Of a DNA stretch of 64,000 nt, positions 30,596 to 42,349 are shown piece by piece (within the stretch, counting starts at the first letter, position 1; each line of letters opens with the position of its first letter). The DNA is taken from positions 1,698,501 to 1,762,500 of the forward strand of contig NW_026261571.1 in the NCBI RefSeq assembly GCF_000165395.2. The letters run 5' to 3'. The DNA comes from Babesia bovis T2Bo (taxonomy: Eukaryota; Apicomplexa; Aconoidasida; Piroplasmida; Babesiidae). The notes under the pieces are model-generated. The model was given only the letters and a program-made list of their open reading frames with translations, did no database searches and was not told the origin of the DNA. A program made the position numbers and the translations under genes.

Positions 30596-33430
30596 ATGAC
30601 TGGAATATCCCGCCTCACTGCTACTGGCAGATGGATACAGGTGGTTTTGCAGTGGTGTATAATTCTGTTACTCTATGAAGCGCTGTATGCATTGGCCGTG
30701 ACTACACGCACTGTACCCAATGGCTCGAAACCGACGTTATCGATATTGTCATCGGATAGCGCTATAACGGGAACTCGCCCTTATAAGGGGTTTGTATTCA
30801 ATGATGCACGTGGATATTATCCTGAGACCGGGCGTGTATCTAGATCTAAAACTGCAAACATCAAGTCGCGGGGACTACGCACGTATTCTACAACTGAGGA
30901 GTCCCTAGAGGAAGATCTGATAAATGAAACGGATGAAAGCGTTGTACCAGACAACACGGAACTTGAGGCCGCCAGTAGCGTTAATCAGGAATATGTGGAG
31001 CTACAGGATGGCCCCGAAGTGCCACGGCCAAGGTTATCGGAGTACAGTACCGACGACATTGTCGTGCTGCAGGGCCTAGAAGCAGTGCGCAAGCGCCCTG
31101 GTATGTATATTGGTAACACAACAGAAACCGGGTTGCACCAGCTACTATTCGAAATCCTGGACAATTCAGTTGATGAGTACCTAGCGGGCTGCTGCAATAA
31201 GATTACAGTAACCCTGCGTGCAGACGGGTCAGCTGAGATATCGGACAATGGTAGAGGTATCCCATGCGATGTATCCGAGAAGACTGGCAAGTCTGGTTTG
31301 GAAACTGTGCTGACTGTATTGCACTCCGGTGGTAAATTCAACGACACTACGTCAAAGCCGACTCCAGAGGACCAGGTCGATGAATTCTATGATACGCATA
31401 TATCTAGAAAATTCAGATCACAGCACGTGCGCGGGCTGCGGAAGCGCTTAAAGGATGCCAGTAGTAACCCTTACGAATATGCCTCAGGGCTCCATGGAGT
31501 AGGGCTGTCCGTGGTAAATGCGCTTAGCGCGTGGCTGCGCGCTGATGTTTACAAAGGTACGAAGCAGTACAGTATCCAGTTATCCAGGGGCATGGTGACT
31601 GAACCCTTGTCGGTATCCAAGTGCGCTAAACGTACTGGCACCACTATATCGTTCATGCCGGATTACGATCACGTGTTTATAGCGCACCACGACCATCAGG
31701 TGGATACTGAATGCCCCGGCTGTGCCAGTGCGTTTAATCACGATACGGTGCGAAACCGTATAGAGGAGCTGTCCTACGTCAATCCCATGCTTACACTGCG
31801 GCTAGTGGATGAACGACTGGTGAACGAAGATGGAAGCTTCCATGAGGAGACGTTCATGCACAAGGGAGGTACCCGAGAATTCCTCCAGGATATCATCAAG
31901 GACCGAGTGCCGCTATACAAGTCAGCCAATATCATCAACATACGAGGCAAGTCTGGCGGAGTGGAAGTAGAGGTGTCCCTGAGCTGGGCCGCTGAAACCT
32001 ATGCGGCCCAGCTCAAGGGGTTCGCTAATAACGTAAGTACATCCGCAGGCACGCATATTGAAGGCTTCAAGGCAGCTATAACCAAAGCAGTAAACCACGC
32101 ATGCCGACGTGCTGGGCTATTCAAGCATAAGGCACCATCAATCAGTGGAGAATTCATACGAGAAGGGCTTACCGCCATTATATCGGTCAAGCTTATGGGT
32201 GCTGAATTCGACGGTCAAACGAAATCTAAATTGGGTAACCAAATTGCACGCACTGCAGTGGAGCGTATAGTGTCGTACCAGATGAACGAGATCCTGGAAA
32301 AGCACCCGCAGCTGCTAACGGCAATATATAACAAGTCAATAGCAGCGAAGCGAGCTTTCGAGGTGGCGAAGCACGCCAAAGAACTTGTAAGGCAGAAGAA
32401 CGCCAACTTCTTGACAACAGGGCTGCCTGCCAAACTATCGGATTGTACATCCAACGATATAGGACTGACTGAACTGTTTATAGTCGAGGGTGAAAGTGCC
32501 GCTGGTAACGCTAAACAAGCCCGTAACCGAAGGTTCCAGGCAGTATTGCCACTTAAAGGTAAAATCCTAAATATCGAAAAAATCAGCAGTGACTTGAAAG
32601 TCATGGAAAATGAAGAGATCAAGCTACTGATATCGTCAATCGGGCTAGCTGTCAATCCACAAACATGGAGGCAAGATACTTTGAGCCACGTGGAAAACAT
32701 GGTGCCCACATCAACGAGGGATGCCTTAGTGGCTACAGGGCCTGTAGGTACAACTGTGGATACTACAGAGGCTAGCAGCAGTGACTCTGTGGATAATAAT
32801 AATGTTACCGCCACAGATAATCTAGGTAACATCCCAGTAGATGCCAGTTCACTGGCACAACTACCGCTGCGATATGGTAAAATCATTTTGCTGACGGATG
32901 CCGATGTTGACGGTGCGCATCTAAGGATACTGCTGCTGGGACTGCTGTTTCGTATATGCCCACAGCTATATGAACATGGTAGGGTGTACATAGCATGCCC
33001 GCCGCTATACCGTATCACCAATATGCGCAAAGGCAACAAAGCAAGGAATGGCCCTAATGCGTCCGCATACACATACGCTTGGAGCGAGGAGGAGCTGCCA
33101 ATTGCCATTAACAAGGAGATGGCACCTTACAACTTAGATAGCGTGCCTAGTGAGGATATAGCAGATACCGAACAAACGCCAGAAATTAAGCCAGACTCAA
33201 TGCGAGGTATAACAGTACAGAGGTTCAAGGGACTGGGTGAAATGATGGCCCAGCAACTGTGGGATACCACAATGAACCCTGATAAGAGAATACTGCGTAG
33301 AATATCAGTGCAAGACGGTATGCGCGCCTCGAAAATGCTGGAGCTGCTCATGGGTGGAGACGTGCAGTCACGCAAGGAGTTTATATTCACACATGCCGAT
33401 GCATTCCAGCTACATGACCTAGATAGGTAG
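30596..33430 (+). CDS. gyrB: DNA gyrase subunit B, apicoplast-targeted
   Basis: The ATPase subunit of the bacterial-type gyrase that supercoils the apicoplast genome. The 944-residue product starts with a hydrophobic leader ([20 protein letters not shown], ~13-32) and about 110 residues of transit-like sequence before the gyrase body. The GHKL ATPase carries the catalytic/Mg-binding region [13 protein letters not shown] (~188), [11 protein letters not shown] (~217) and the ATP lid [15 protein letters not shown] (~295). The transducer precedes a TOPRIM domain with [18 protein letters not shown] (~630) and [19 protein letters not shown] (~768). About 60 residues of low-complexity sequence ([20 protein letters not shown]) are inserted inside TOPRIM between these two motifs. 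The C-terminus has the GLGEM motif ([20 protein letters not shown]). Single exon. Confidence 0.96.
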   Translation: MTGISRLTATGRWIQVVLQWCIILLLYEALYALAVTTRTVPNGSKPTLSILSSDSAITGTRPYKGFVFNDARGYYPETGRVSRSKTANIKSRGLRTYSTTEESLEEDLINETDESVVPDNTELEAASSVNQEYVELQDGPEVPRPRLSEYSTDDIVVLQGLEAVRKRPGMYIGNTTETGLHQLLFEILDNSVDEYLAGCCNKITVTLRADGSAEISDNGRGIPCDVSEKTGKSGLETVLTVLHSGGKFNDTTSKPTPEDQVDEFYDTHISRKFRSQHVRGLRKRLKDASSNPYEYASGLHGVGLSVVNALSAWLRADVYKGTKQYSIQLSRGMVTEPLSVSKCAKRTGTTISFMPDYDHVFIAHHDHQVDTECPGCASAFNHDTVRNRIEELSYVNPMLTLRLVDERLVNEDGSFHEETFMHKGGTREFLQDIIKDRVPLYKSANIINIRGKSGGVEVEVSLSWAAETYAAQLKGFANNVSTSAGTHIEGFKAAITKAVNHACRRAGLFKHKAPSISGEFIREGLTAIISVKLMGAEFDGQTKSKLGNQIARTAVERIVSYQMNEILEKHPQLLTAIYNKSIAAKRAFEVAKHAKELVRQKNANFLTTGLPAKLSDCTSNDIGLTELFIVEGESAAGNAKQARNRRFQAVLPLKGKILNIEKISSDLKVMENEEIKLLISSIGLAVNPQTWRQDTLSHVENMVPTSTRDALVATGPVGTTVDTTEASSSDSVDNNNVTATDNLGNIPVDASSLAQLPLRYGKIILLTDADVDGAHLRILLLGLLFRICPQLYEHGRVYIACPPLYRITNMRKGNKARNGPNASAYTYAWSEEELPIAINKEMAPYNLDSVPSEDIADTEQTPEIKPDSMRGITVQRFKGLGEMMAQQLWDTTMNPDKRILRRISVQDGMRASKMLELLMGGDVQSRKEFIFTHADAFQLHDLDR

Positions 33431-33657
33431 CCCGGCACAATGCATTGGGCACGCACAGTGACTAATGCCACGTACATCCCCTATGTTGTACAGTAGCCCA
33501 AACAATAAGGAGACACAAAATAATACAATAACAACTTCGTAACACTACATTGTCTAATGTCGTTTATGTAGAAATACACCCATGGTACATTAGATAGCGA
33601 TATTGACTCAAGTATGTTATATAACCAATTCCCGGTGCTTCAAGGGATGTAAGTGGA

Positions 33658-34959
33658 TCAACCAGTGCTAGAGTCGTGTTCATCAGGGTCTCCAGCTACC
33701 TTGGGGTCGTCAAAACAACGCCTGTAAAATTTCACACCAGTGTAATGTTGCAAAAGGTTATCAGGAGACGACGATATCAAGTGCATCTTGTCAATAAAGT
33801 TAACAGCCTAATAGATATAGTCATGATACCTATAAACAAACCAATGATCCCGGGCCCTCAGATATATCGGCACAGCGTGTTACACCGTAATCCACACCCA
33901 AAGTAGCAGTAATGGCAGATAACATGGCACTGTTTGAAGAACATGCGGCCATTGCAGCAACAATGGCACCAGCACTGGCGTCAAATCCTAAAAAATCTCT
34001 CTATTATCACTGTTAAACTTACCATGTACCTTCTTAGCAACACTAGGAGGACGAGGAAATACAACACCCTCACTGTCAGCAGCGTTAAGCACTACGGGGC
34101 ATAGTGCTACAATATCTTAGCGTAAACAGTAAGCCAACTTACCACTATCAACCACTACAGCATTGTAACGTTTGGATAATGCATAAGCATGCATCAAGGG
34201 AGTTAATTCAGCATTGGGTAAAACAGCTCCAGGAACCAATGCACCCAGATAAGTAGTAGTCCCCGTGATGAAACGGATAATAGTAGGCTTAACACCAGAG
34301 AGCTGTGTAATGTAAACGTAGTAATATACACCTACCAGGGAATCGATACCAGTAATGCTCCGTAAGGACGCACCAGGCTCAACGGTAACATCAACCACCA
34401 GAGCATTGCAACCCTTGGACAACGAGTCGTAAAGGTCGTGGTGAGCATCTAACCAGGAATCATTAGACGATACACGAATGTAGCAACCAAGAATGTTGCT
34501 AGAACCATACTGAGTCATGCGATGTAAAAGTGAAGGAATATCCGATATGGAATGACACGTAGCACCAGCAGCCAATACAGTATCAGCCATGCGACACTCA
34601 ATAGACGTGTCAACGTTACAAGTCAACAATACGGGACGCTTGTATCGTAAACGACGCCAATAAGTGGCAGTCAATTCCAAGAGTTTCTCGGGAGTAGAAT
34701 CCTCCCTAAATTGAACTGGAGCTTCCATCACAGAGTCAGCAGGACAGCCATCAACCATGTCGCTAGAAGCTGGGTCCCTGGAAGTAGTATAGCGTTCTAC
34801 ACGACACCGATTGCTAACATGTCCCAGAGAAATTGATCTCCGACTTGACAATGTACTAACGTAAGATATACCATAGCCAAATCTAAGCCTGGGCTCGCGC
34901 AAGAGCTTCGTGGCAAAGCCAGATAGTATACTAAAGTGGTTTAATATATGGTATCCCAT
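33658..34959 (-). CDS. Hydroxyethylthiazole kinase (ThiM)-like protein, degenerate active site
   Basis: Four exons (34959-34143, 34091-34023, 33987-33842, 33807-33658) give 393 residues. A further possible in-frame 33-nt intron (34335-34303, gtaggt...cag) would leave 382. After a ~60-residue basic leader the protein follows ThiM order: RPVLLTCNVDTSIECRMADT then VLAAGATCHSIS (compare 'PLVHxITNxVxxNxxANxLLAxGA'), ALVVDVTVEPGA, a VLPNAELTPL segment, then GFDASAGAIVAAMAACS and DISEGPGSLAVNFIDKM (compare 'xxGPGSFxxxxxDxL'). The catalytic GTGC motif before the last helices appears as SAGA, so the usual cysteine is absent. The fold assignment is my reading by eye. A pseudo-enzyme, a divergent kinase, or another ribokinase-like protein are all possible. 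Exons 2-4 lie within sequence that also shows spurious + strand frames. Confidence 0.55.
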
Positions 34960-35569
34960 GTTAGATTATATAACCACAAGATACCAGGAATTGGCGGTAA
35001 AAATATATGTGACGACACCCACATAATGTGTAGGATCGGATCTAGGCAATAGTGGCTCGTGCCACAATAGAAATGCTGTCTATACCAAACAAAACAATAT
35101 GGACACTGTAGAATAGTTATATAGCACTAGATTAGACATTAGGGTACTATGGAAGCACACCACCTAGTGGTATAATGGATATGGCCCGTATTATACATAG
35201 AAAAGATATATAACGTGTCTTTTGCCATAGTACACATTTAGGTGTTCTATAACTAATTTTGAATGCTAGAATCTTGGTATTAACAAGTGTCCAGGACGAT
35301 TACACCAATATTGGCCCAAATGACACTGGGTGACCACGAAAATATATCACTCAAAAAATGTATGTAGTAGACATGCTTATATAAATAGATATATTTAATA
35401 TAACCCTAGAGTCGTAATATGAATGCCACTATGTTATATCTAGTGACATCATTGACCATACCCGACGGACTGTGGTGAAGCACTCTTAAAATGGCATTAA
35501 TACCATTCAAGCACAATTTTTCATTATTCCTATATAAATAACATAGACTTCAGATACTGGATATAAGGA
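34960..35569. other. Divergent promoter region, ThiM-like / FtsH
   Basis: About 610 bp of AT-rich sequence between divergent starts. No frame over 60 codons, structured RNA or repeat that I can support. Confidence 0.45.
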
Positions 35570-37546
35570 ATGGATCCCGCGAACACACGAAGACCGCCAC
35601 TAGGAGGCGCGCAATACTCCAACGCATCGTATGATGAACAGGATTATGCATACGAATATGATAATGACTCATCGGCAATAACACGACCATTCTTCGGCAA
35701 ACACGCCGGATTCGCACAGATGCCATACAGCCACGATCGCAATGGCGAAACACCAATGACCGACCCAGGAAGTACCACGAGCTTCGCAGCCAATATCAGT
35801 AGTGGATTGGCAAACAAATGGAATATGTTCCGCAGCAGTATATACAAATCACTACCACCGGAGACTCCATCGGTCATCACTGGACCGTCGCCAATGGCAC
35901 AAAATATGAGTAAATCCGCATGGTCGTTTAACGTACCGTCAGTTATGTCATACTTCATGACGTCTGTATACAACTCATGTGTTACATTACTGTCAGCGGG
36001 AATGTGGCTGCTGCTACAGGTACTGGGAATAGCTGCAGGAGTTGTACTTACAGGACTCATATTAACGGCACTAGGTAGCTTCCTTGTGCCAAAAGATAAT
36101 GATTTCGGTAATGTAACGCCGAAGAATAAACCGGCTACCAGAGATGACCGGACGCAACAGACGGCACCACCACCTGAAAGACCACCTGTTATGCTAGAAC
36201 GAGTGTACTTCAAGGATATAATGGGCATAGACGAGGCGAAAGAAGAGTTAATGGAAGTAGTGAAGTTCATTAAACAGCCTAAACTATACCACGATATTGG
36301 AGCTAAGATACCAAAAGGCGTTTTGTTAGTGGGACCACCAGGAACTGGGAAGACAATGCTAGCCAAGGCAGTAGCCACCGAAGCTAACATACCCTTTATA
36401 TATACCAGTGGACCGGAGTTTGTGGAAATATTCGTGGGTCAGGGTGCGCAACGAGTACGTAATTTATTTGCAAAAGCAAGGAAGCAAGCACCATGTATAG
36501 TTTTTATAGATGAAATTGATGCCATAGGAGCCAAGAGAGCGTCAGGATCACTAGGTGGACAAAATCGCGAACATGACCAAACCTTAAACCAGCTGCTAGT
36601 AGAAATGGATGGATTCAATCTGTCCACAGGAATCACCGTGCTGGCAGCAACAAACAGAATGGAGGCACTTGATAGAGCACTACTAAGACCAGGTAGATTC
36701 GATCGGGTAGTGCATATACCACTGCCTTCACTAGACGGCCGTGAAGCTATACTCAAGAGATACCTATCGGGAATAAAATATGACAAGGATAACGTAGATG
36801 TCAGGGCATTGGCCAAGCTGACACCAGGGTACTCCGGTGCAGATTTGAAAAACCTAGTCAATGAAGCTGCACTTAACTGTGTACGTAGCGGGAGAACACA
36901 AGTAAGCACAACTGATCTACAGGAAGCAAGAGATAAAGTAGGTATGGGATCAATACGACGAACGACGCAACCTGAATTGCAAAGGAAGATGACGGCATAC
37001 CACGAAGCGGGCCATGCACTGGTAGCATTCCACCTGTACCCAGATGCTGACCCTGTACATAAAGCGACCATCATACATAGAGGGTCCGCATTGGGATTCG
37101 TAGAACAACTGCCTGAAGATGATAGGCAAAGCTATAAACTAGCACAAATGAAAGCAAGATTGGCTATATGCATGGGAGGACGTATCGCAGAAGAACTTGT
37201 ATTCGGAAAGGAAAATGTAACATCAGGAGCATCCAGTGATATTGTAGCAGCATCGGAATTGGCATACAGAATGGTCACAGAATGGGGAATGAGCCCAAAA
37301 TTAGGACCTGTCAATCTAAGACGAATCGGTGGTATACAAACACCACATGGAACACGTAAACTGTCACATGATACTGCACAGACTGTGGAGCAAGAAGTTG
37401 AAAGATTAGTTAGCGAAGCACACTTCCGTGCAGCATCCATACTACGGAGACATCGAAACCAGCTAGAACGAATTGCTGAACGACTACTGGAAGAGGAAAC
37501 TTTAACCGGTGAACAGATTCGACAGATAATCGCCGAAACTCGATAA
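35570..37546 (+). CDS. FtsH/YME1-type AAA+ membrane metalloprotease
   Basis: Membrane-bound quality-control protease. The 658-residue product has a disordered N-terminus, hydrophobic stretch at ~130-170 ([20 protein letters not shown]), an AAA+ module with Walker [16 protein letters not shown] (~254), Walker [16 protein letters not shown] (~310), second region of homology [18 protein letters not shown], and an M41 peptidase domain with the zinc motif HEAGH (~477, [13 protein letters not shown]) and distal ligand in [16 protein letters not shown]. One transmembrane region before the ATPase suits the i-AAA (YME1) type in mitochondria. In Plasmodium the related FtsH1 is needed for apicoplast biogenesis. 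The leader here does not distinguish the two: there is no signal peptide at the N-terminus. Single exon, convergent with VPS16 after only 60 bp. Confidence 0.93.
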   Translation: MDPANTRRPPLGGAQYSNASYDEQDYAYEYDNDSSAITRPFFGKHAGFAQMPYSHDRNGETPMTDPGSTTSFAANISSGLANKWNMFRSSIYKSLPPETPSVITGPSPMAQNMSKSAWSFNVPSVMSYFMTSVYNSCVTLLSAGMWLLLQVLGIAAGVVLTGLILTALGSFLVPKDNDFGNVTPKNKPATRDDRTQQTAPPPERPPVMLERVYFKDIMGIDEAKEELMEVVKFIKQPKLYHDIGAKIPKGVLLVGPPGTGKTMLAKAVATEANIPFIYTSGPEFVEIFVGQGAQRVRNLFAKARKQAPCIVFIDEIDAIGAKRASGSLGGQNREHDQTLNQLLVEMDGFNLSTGITVLAATNRMEALDRALLRPGRFDRVVHIPLPSLDGREAILKRYLSGIKYDKDNVDVRALAKLTPGYSGADLKNLVNEAALNCVRSGRTQVSTTDLQEARDKVGMGSIRRTTQPELQRKMTAYHEAGHALVAFHLYPDADPVHKATIIHRGSALGFVEQLPEDDRQSYKLAQMKARLAICMGGRIAEELVFGKENVTSGASSDIVAASELAYRMVTEWGMSPKLGPVNLRRIGGIQTPHGTRKLSHDTAQTVEQEVERLVSEAHFRAASILRRHRNQLERIAERLLEEETLTGEQIRQIIAETR

Positions 37547-37606
37547 TACCGAGGATTAACTAATCGCAACCTAACGTAGTAATGTATCAACACTATATAG
37601 CCAATA

Positions 37607-40420
37607 TTAACCGTGCCAAAGTCTCCTAGATATACTAGATATCAAAGATGAACTGGTGTCGGAACTAGGCACCACGGAAACACCAGAACGAACGTTCAAA
37701 CGATCACGCCAATACTGCTGCTGAGGCTGACGTAAAGTCACAACCACAGACTCAACAGCACTAGTAGCACCCAATGATAACAGTGCCTCAAGAACAAGGT
37801 CCAAAGCAGCCTTGCCATTCTTCATACAAACATACTGATTATGGGCACTCTTGTCATTAGCCATCTGTAATAAGTCGTTAATGTTATGCATCGCGTGGGC
37901 AGCAGAAAGACGACATCGCCAATGCTGGGTAAACGGCATGTTAAACTTATTAGCAAGCGAACTAGCATCCTTATTACGCTCCAAACGATATAGCGTATAG
38001 ACAGTATGCGATAAACTGCGGCCTACCAAACCAGATAAACCCGGAATGCTACGCTCAAGCTCTAGCTGCATTGAAATCAAGCTGCGCTGATGCGATATGC
38101 AGTCACGCCATACACGAGCGTTTTCAACATGGGCACCCTTGGAAACAGCAAGAGAAGTAAAAAAATCAGAAGCAAACTTCAACCAAGTGGAACAGTCCTC
38201 GCCCTTAGTATCAATAGACATATGTGATACCAACTGGTGTAAAGCTGGCTTAACACCTGATGATACTGGATATAACAAAGATAAAGCCTGACGAACCGCA
38301 TTGACACCAGCACTGTATATGTCATCGAGACGCTCAAAAAATACTTGTAAGACGTCACCAGCACCAGCTAATCTACACTGCTTCACAAAAACATCACGAA
38401 CGCAAGTGTTGCCACGAGCAAGCTCTACGACGCCATCAAGCTTGTGACCAGATTGTAAAGGGAACAAAACCGCAGCAGCGTACATAAGGTCACAGGACTC
38501 AATAGCAACTGAACCAGCCTTGGAATACTCACCCCAAGAACATAAAGTACGGAATTTCCGAGGTAAGCTTCGCTCACGGTCCAATAGTAATAACGCAAGG
38601 TTAAATCGTTTCTCAGCAGCAACAGCACAAGCAATGTCAGCATAAGGTAGTAACATACCAGCGTAACCATCCAAAAGCTTAGTTATGCTCTCTAATAGTT
38701 CAGAATCTGTCATGCGAGCACCCAGCTTAACACGAGTACGTACCCAATGAAGAAGAATGGGATTCTTATCAATGCCCAAAAAGTCAGATATACGCATAGC
38801 CAATAAGTGGCAGTGCTGAGCAGATAGTAACACAGATAGAAATCGAGGATCCAATGCCAATAGCTGGGAACCAGTAGTTCTAATGTCACTAACCTCAGAA
38901 CGCAGTGCACTGGCAACACGTAACATAGATAACGATAGAGAACGGCTGCAAACCCTGGAGTTACTAGATGCATACTCAGGGGGACCATGTGCACCCATGG
39001 AATCAGTGGTATCGGGATTTGTCATAGGAGTTAGCACATTGGGTATACCAGGAGGATATAACTTGGTGTCTAACGTTGACCCAGGCTCTATTGAGCCCAT
39101 GGCATCAGGACGTACTGAATTCAACGATAAACCAAATGATGCAGCATCTAGCAACATATAGGCAATGTCCAAATCCCAGCAGTCCAGTGCAGCTGAAGTG
39201 CAAACGGCAGCAGCGTCGTGTACCGAGTTACCTATTAAACCTAGAGTCTCACAAGCCTTGACGTCATCACGGTGAAACATGTCAAATGAACGTAAAAGAA
39301 CAGCTGAAGGACTGCATGAACCAATACCAAAAACTGATTCGAGGTCACTAGATACAATACCGATATAGTCACAACGATCTGTGGAGAAAGCACGAATGCC
39401 ACCACCATAGTCAGAAGCAACGCAACAAACTGACATGGGAAAGTGAAGAGTCGCTATGGGACTAGTGTCAATATCATTCCCAAGAGCTAAAGTAATACCG
39501 TCATCAACCAATAGAGCCACTGCACCATGGCCAAGAACATAAACACGTGAAACTTTGTCAAACGTACCATGCCATAAAGCTGTCATAGATGTGCCGGTAT
39601 ATAACATAGAGCATATGGAACCACTGGCACGCTCACGTAAAACAAAGTGGGTGCCTTCGCCACCAAAAGATGCATGACCATATGCAACCACCTCGTCATA
39701 AACTGTATCCAGTGGTGTGCCCAAATCGTGAATGTAAAGGTCAAAGTCATCAAATGAATGACATCGAACTATATCGTGAATTTTAATATAGGATACGCCA
39801 TCAACTTTACATAGGATCAATATGGAATCAAACCAGTCAGCAGAGGGAAGGACACCTAAGGCTATAATGCGCAACGAAAAATCACCAATTGGAACTTGAA
39901 TGCAATTGCGGCCCTCAAAACCACGCTGAAGATAGATGCAGCCAGTGTCCTTGTTAACATATACAGCACCAGCACCCCAAACGTGTATAATAACCATATC
40001 AGGGTCCAAATTCACACCGCGAAGGTCACTCTCGATGACTTGTAAATAGAAGTGCTGCATAAACTCACCGTGAGCAGAAAATACACGAACGCAGGCATTC
40101 TTAAATATAGCAACCAAAAGACCGTCGTCACTCCAATGAAGTGATAGCAATGTATCCAAACGAACTAGCCACGGAACGGATGTCACCAAACCAAACGAAC
40201 CACCGCGAAATATGCGCAACTGACATTTAACATTCTCAGCAAACGATGATGCAGGGTCCAAGCGGTCGCTGACTACTGCAACCAATGAACCTAAGGGAGC
40301 AACAGCCCAAACGTCATCAGCAGTACCACGCCAACTTGGCGGAGTCAACGACCAGGATTCGCGCTCAACGCTCCTGTCACCCAAAGAGTGCCATTGCTCC
40401 ACGGGCGAACGGAAGTCCAT
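37607..40420 (-). CDS. VPS16: VPS16, core subunit of HOPS/CORVET
   Basis: Class C Vps subunit that pairs with Vps33 in the endosome/vacuole tethering complexes. The 937-residue product begins with VEQWHSLGDRSVERESW (compare the VPS16 'W..LG...YRK..LY.W' start). A beta-propeller follows, in which LHWSDDGLLVAIFKNACVRV then SAHGEFMQHFYL matches the conserved 'LGWS.EE.L.CVQEDG.V.VY.LHGxFKRxFSM' segment. The C-terminal half is an alpha-solenoid (CAVAAEKRFNLALLLLDRER; SWGEYSKAGSVAIESCDL). The ATG at 40420 is the first in this frame. Single exon. In apicomplexans HOPS/CORVET subunits are used for microneme, rhoptry and dense granule traffic as well as endosomes. See the Vps8-like gene at 4.8-9.4 kb. 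Confidence 0.82.
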   Translation of the reverse strand: MDFRSPVEQWHSLGDRSVERESWSLTPPSWRGTADDVWAVAPLGSLVAVVSDRLDPASSFAENVKCQLRIFRGGSFGLVTSVPWLVRLDTLLSLHWSDDGLLVAIFKNACVRVFSAHGEFMQHFYLQVIESDLRGVNLDPDMVIIHVWGAGAVYVNKDTGCIYLQRGFEGRNCIQVPIGDFSLRIIALGVLPSADWFDSILILCKVDGVSYIKIHDIVRCHSFDDFDLYIHDLGTPLDTVYDEVVAYGHASFGGEGTHFVLRERASGSICSMLYTGTSMTALWHGTFDKVSRVYVLGHGAVALLVDDGITLALGNDIDTSPIATLHFPMSVCCVASDYGGGIRAFSTDRCDYIGIVSSDLESVFGIGSCSPSAVLLRSFDMFHRDDVKACETLGLIGNSVHDAAAVCTSAALDCWDLDIAYMLLDAASFGLSLNSVRPDAMGSIEPGSTLDTKLYPPGIPNVLTPMTNPDTTDSMGAHGPPEYASSNSRVCSRSLSLSMLRVASALRSEVSDIRTTGSQLLALDPRFLSVLLSAQHCHLLAMRISDFLGIDKNPILLHWVRTRVKLGARMTDSELLESITKLLDGYAGMLLPYADIACAVAAEKRFNLALLLLDRERSLPRKFRTLCSWGEYSKAGSVAIESCDLMYAAAVLFPLQSGHKLDGVVELARGNTCVRDVFVKQCRLAGAGDVLQVFFERLDDIYSAGVNAVRQALSLLYPVSSGVKPALHQLVSHMSIDTKGEDCSTWLKFASDFFTSLAVSKGAHVENARVWRDCISHQRSLISMQLELERSIPGLSGLVGRSLSHTVYTLYRLERNKDASSLANKFNMPFTQHWRCRLSAAHAMHNINDLLQMANDKSAHNQYVCMKNGKAALDLVLEALLSLGATSAVESVVVTLRQPQQQYWRDRLNVRSGVSVVPSSDTSSSLISSISRRLWHG

Positions 40421-40996
40421 CGAAAATGAACTAAGCACCTATACGATGCCTAAAGTTGACCATCATACCAGAAGCTACGATGACGTTAATCTATAAGATA
40501 CCAATAAATAACGGATACATACAAATATTATGTCATATTGAATAATTACGAATAGTGCAGTAATAAATGTGTTAACCTCCAGAGGCGTAATACCACCTTA
40601 ACGACAGACAGATACACATCACAAAGTATAGACCAAAGTTGGAATCACGTAAACTATAGATCTATATCTACCTTTATATATTCGAACTAACGAATGTGTA
40701 ATTGCTCAAGGCCTAAAAACGCCAACAGTGACCAGGGAATCCACGAAGAACACACAGTTGAACTAACAGCGGTGTTAAATAGATAAGACAATATAATTGA
40801 TACATTCTAGCGTAACATAGAGGTGTACGTAAAGAATTGAGCGTTACTTTACAACCCAAAAGGAAGTAATAGCAGTATAAGATTAGCGATATAGAATAGT
40901 AGTATACATCATAGGTATTCCTGGTGTCAATGAAATGTAACTAACACCAAAAGGAGTGTACAAATGATTAACCGTGACAATGTCCATAGACAATAC
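40421..40996. other. Intergenic region between VPS16 and WDR33
   Basis: About 575 bp of A-rich sequence: upstream of VPS16 and downstream of WDR33, both on the - strand. I see no frame or structured element here that I can support. Confidence 0.45.
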
Positions 40997-42337
40997 CTAA
41001 CGAGTGTCAGAACCAACTGATAACACAGTTGATATGTCAAGCGTGTCCAACTTGAAACGTGATAATGGAAATGACTTGACCAATTCACCATCAGCGAATT
41101 CACGAGCCTCCTGATGCTGCTGAAGCAGACCACCAGGCTGACTGCGACTCCAAAAACGAACTACACGATCCTCGGAACATGTAGCCAACATGTGGCCCAT
41201 GGGATGCCAGTCCATAGCTAAAGTGGCAGTGTCACGCTCGTCACCCAAATTCACATTCAATACAGCCAAAGGCTCAGCAAAATTGCTAGAAAAGTAAAAT
41301 AAACGCGACTTGTTGTCACAAACAGCGAATACATTGCGCTGGACAGGGTTCCAACCAATGGTAGTAGGAATAGTCATCAGCTTCATAGGAGTTGGATTGG
41401 CACCTGATACAGTAACTGTACTACTGGATACCGGTGTGGCAATGCGATATAACAACAACTGCTTCATCATACGTAAGTCCCATAGCTTCACTAAACCATC
41501 AACACCAGCGGTCAAAAAGGAATAGCCATCGGGGTTCCATGATACCTTGCAAATGGGAGCTTTGTGAGCGTGGATAGTAGATATCTGCTCACGAGTTGAA
41601 GGGTCCCAAAGTGATACCACATTAATCTTACTGCCAGTGGCAATCAATGACCTAGATGGATGCCACTGCAAACATGATACACTGGTAGTGTCAACATGAG
41701 CACCACTTAAAACACCCTCTAGCTCACGACGCTGGACGTCCCAAATATGAGGTGAATACGTATCAGCACAGGCACAAACCTTAGAGCCATTGTGTGACAT
41801 GGAAAGATCCAATACAGGCTTGCTTAATCCCTCAAATAAAGTGTTGTCAAGTAAACTTAAAGCTGGAGATAACAAAGCAAGCTTGCCATACTCATCACCG
41901 GATATTAAATAGTCACCGTCAGGAGACCATTCCAAAGCTGTAACACTGCCACCACTCACAGGGTAACGCTTAATGTCGTCAAAATGAAAAGTTAAACCGT
42001 TCCACATAATCAACTTGCCACCCTGACTACCAGCAAGTAAAGTCTTGCCATTGGGAAACCAACGTAAACTGACAATAGGGAATTTGTTGCGATTGAAAGA
42101 AGCATGAGCTAAATGACTGCAGACACCATTGTAGTTATTACCAAAACTGGAATAACAAAATGGTGGACGAACAATGTTAAAGTCCAAAGGAGTGTCACGA
42201 TGACGAGGTATCCTCAAACGACGCTCGTACTTGCCATGGGTTAACCAAGGAACTAATGTGGGAGCGTAATCTATACAAATGCGATCTACACCCATGCGCT
42301 GAGCAAGCGGGATGGAGTCATTAGGGTCCTCAGCCAT
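40997..42337 (-). CDS. WDR33/Pfs2-like pre-mRNA 3'-end processing factor
   Basis: WD40 subunit of the cleavage and polyadenylation factor, which binds the poly(A) signal region. The 446-residue product begins with [20 protein letters not shown], and its blades include [20 protein letters not shown], the hallmark 'TG(S/A)xSGEFTLWNGLTFNFE' phrase of WDR33/Pfs2. Further blades are [40 protein letters not shown] and [20 protein letters not shown]. Seven blades can be counted. The long C-terminal tail of mammalian WDR33 is absent, as in fungal Pfs2. Start 12 bp after the uL1 stop on the same strand. Confidence 0.85.
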   Translation of the reverse strand: MAEDPNDSIPLAQRMGVDRICIDYAPTLVPWLTHGKYERRLRIPRHRDTPLDFNIVRPPFCYSSFGNNYNGVCSHLAHASFNRNKFPIVSLRWFPNGKTLLAGSQGGKLIMWNGLTFHFDDIKRYPVSGGSVTALEWSPDGDYLISGDEYGKLALLSPALSLLDNTLFEGLSKPVLDLSMSHNGSKVCACADTYSPHIWDVQRRELEGVLSGAHVDTTSVSCLQWHPSRSLIATGSKINVVSLWDPSTREQISTIHAHKAPICKVSWNPDGYSFLTAGVDGLVKLWDLRMMKQLLLYRIATPVSSSTVTVSGANPTPMKLMTIPTTIGWNPVQRNVFAVCDNKSRLFYFSSNFAEPLAVLNVNLGDERDTATLAMDWHPMGHMLATCSEDRVVRFWSRSQPGGLLQQHQEAREFADGELVKSFPLSRFKLDTLDISTVLSVGSDTR

Positions 42338-42349
42338 TGTTGTAACAAA

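Noticed and set aside
32215..33114. 299-codon - strand frame
   Set aside because: Shadow of gyrB: the + strand codes for conserved TOPRIM motifs over the same stretch.
33676..33906. 76-codon + strand frame that resembles a small basic ribosomal protein
   Set aside because: The - strand over the same bases holds exons 3 and 4 of the thiazole-kinase-like gene, with consistent splice phases.
36439..37074. 211-codon - strand frame
   Set aside because: Shadow of the FtsH AAA+/protease coding sequence.
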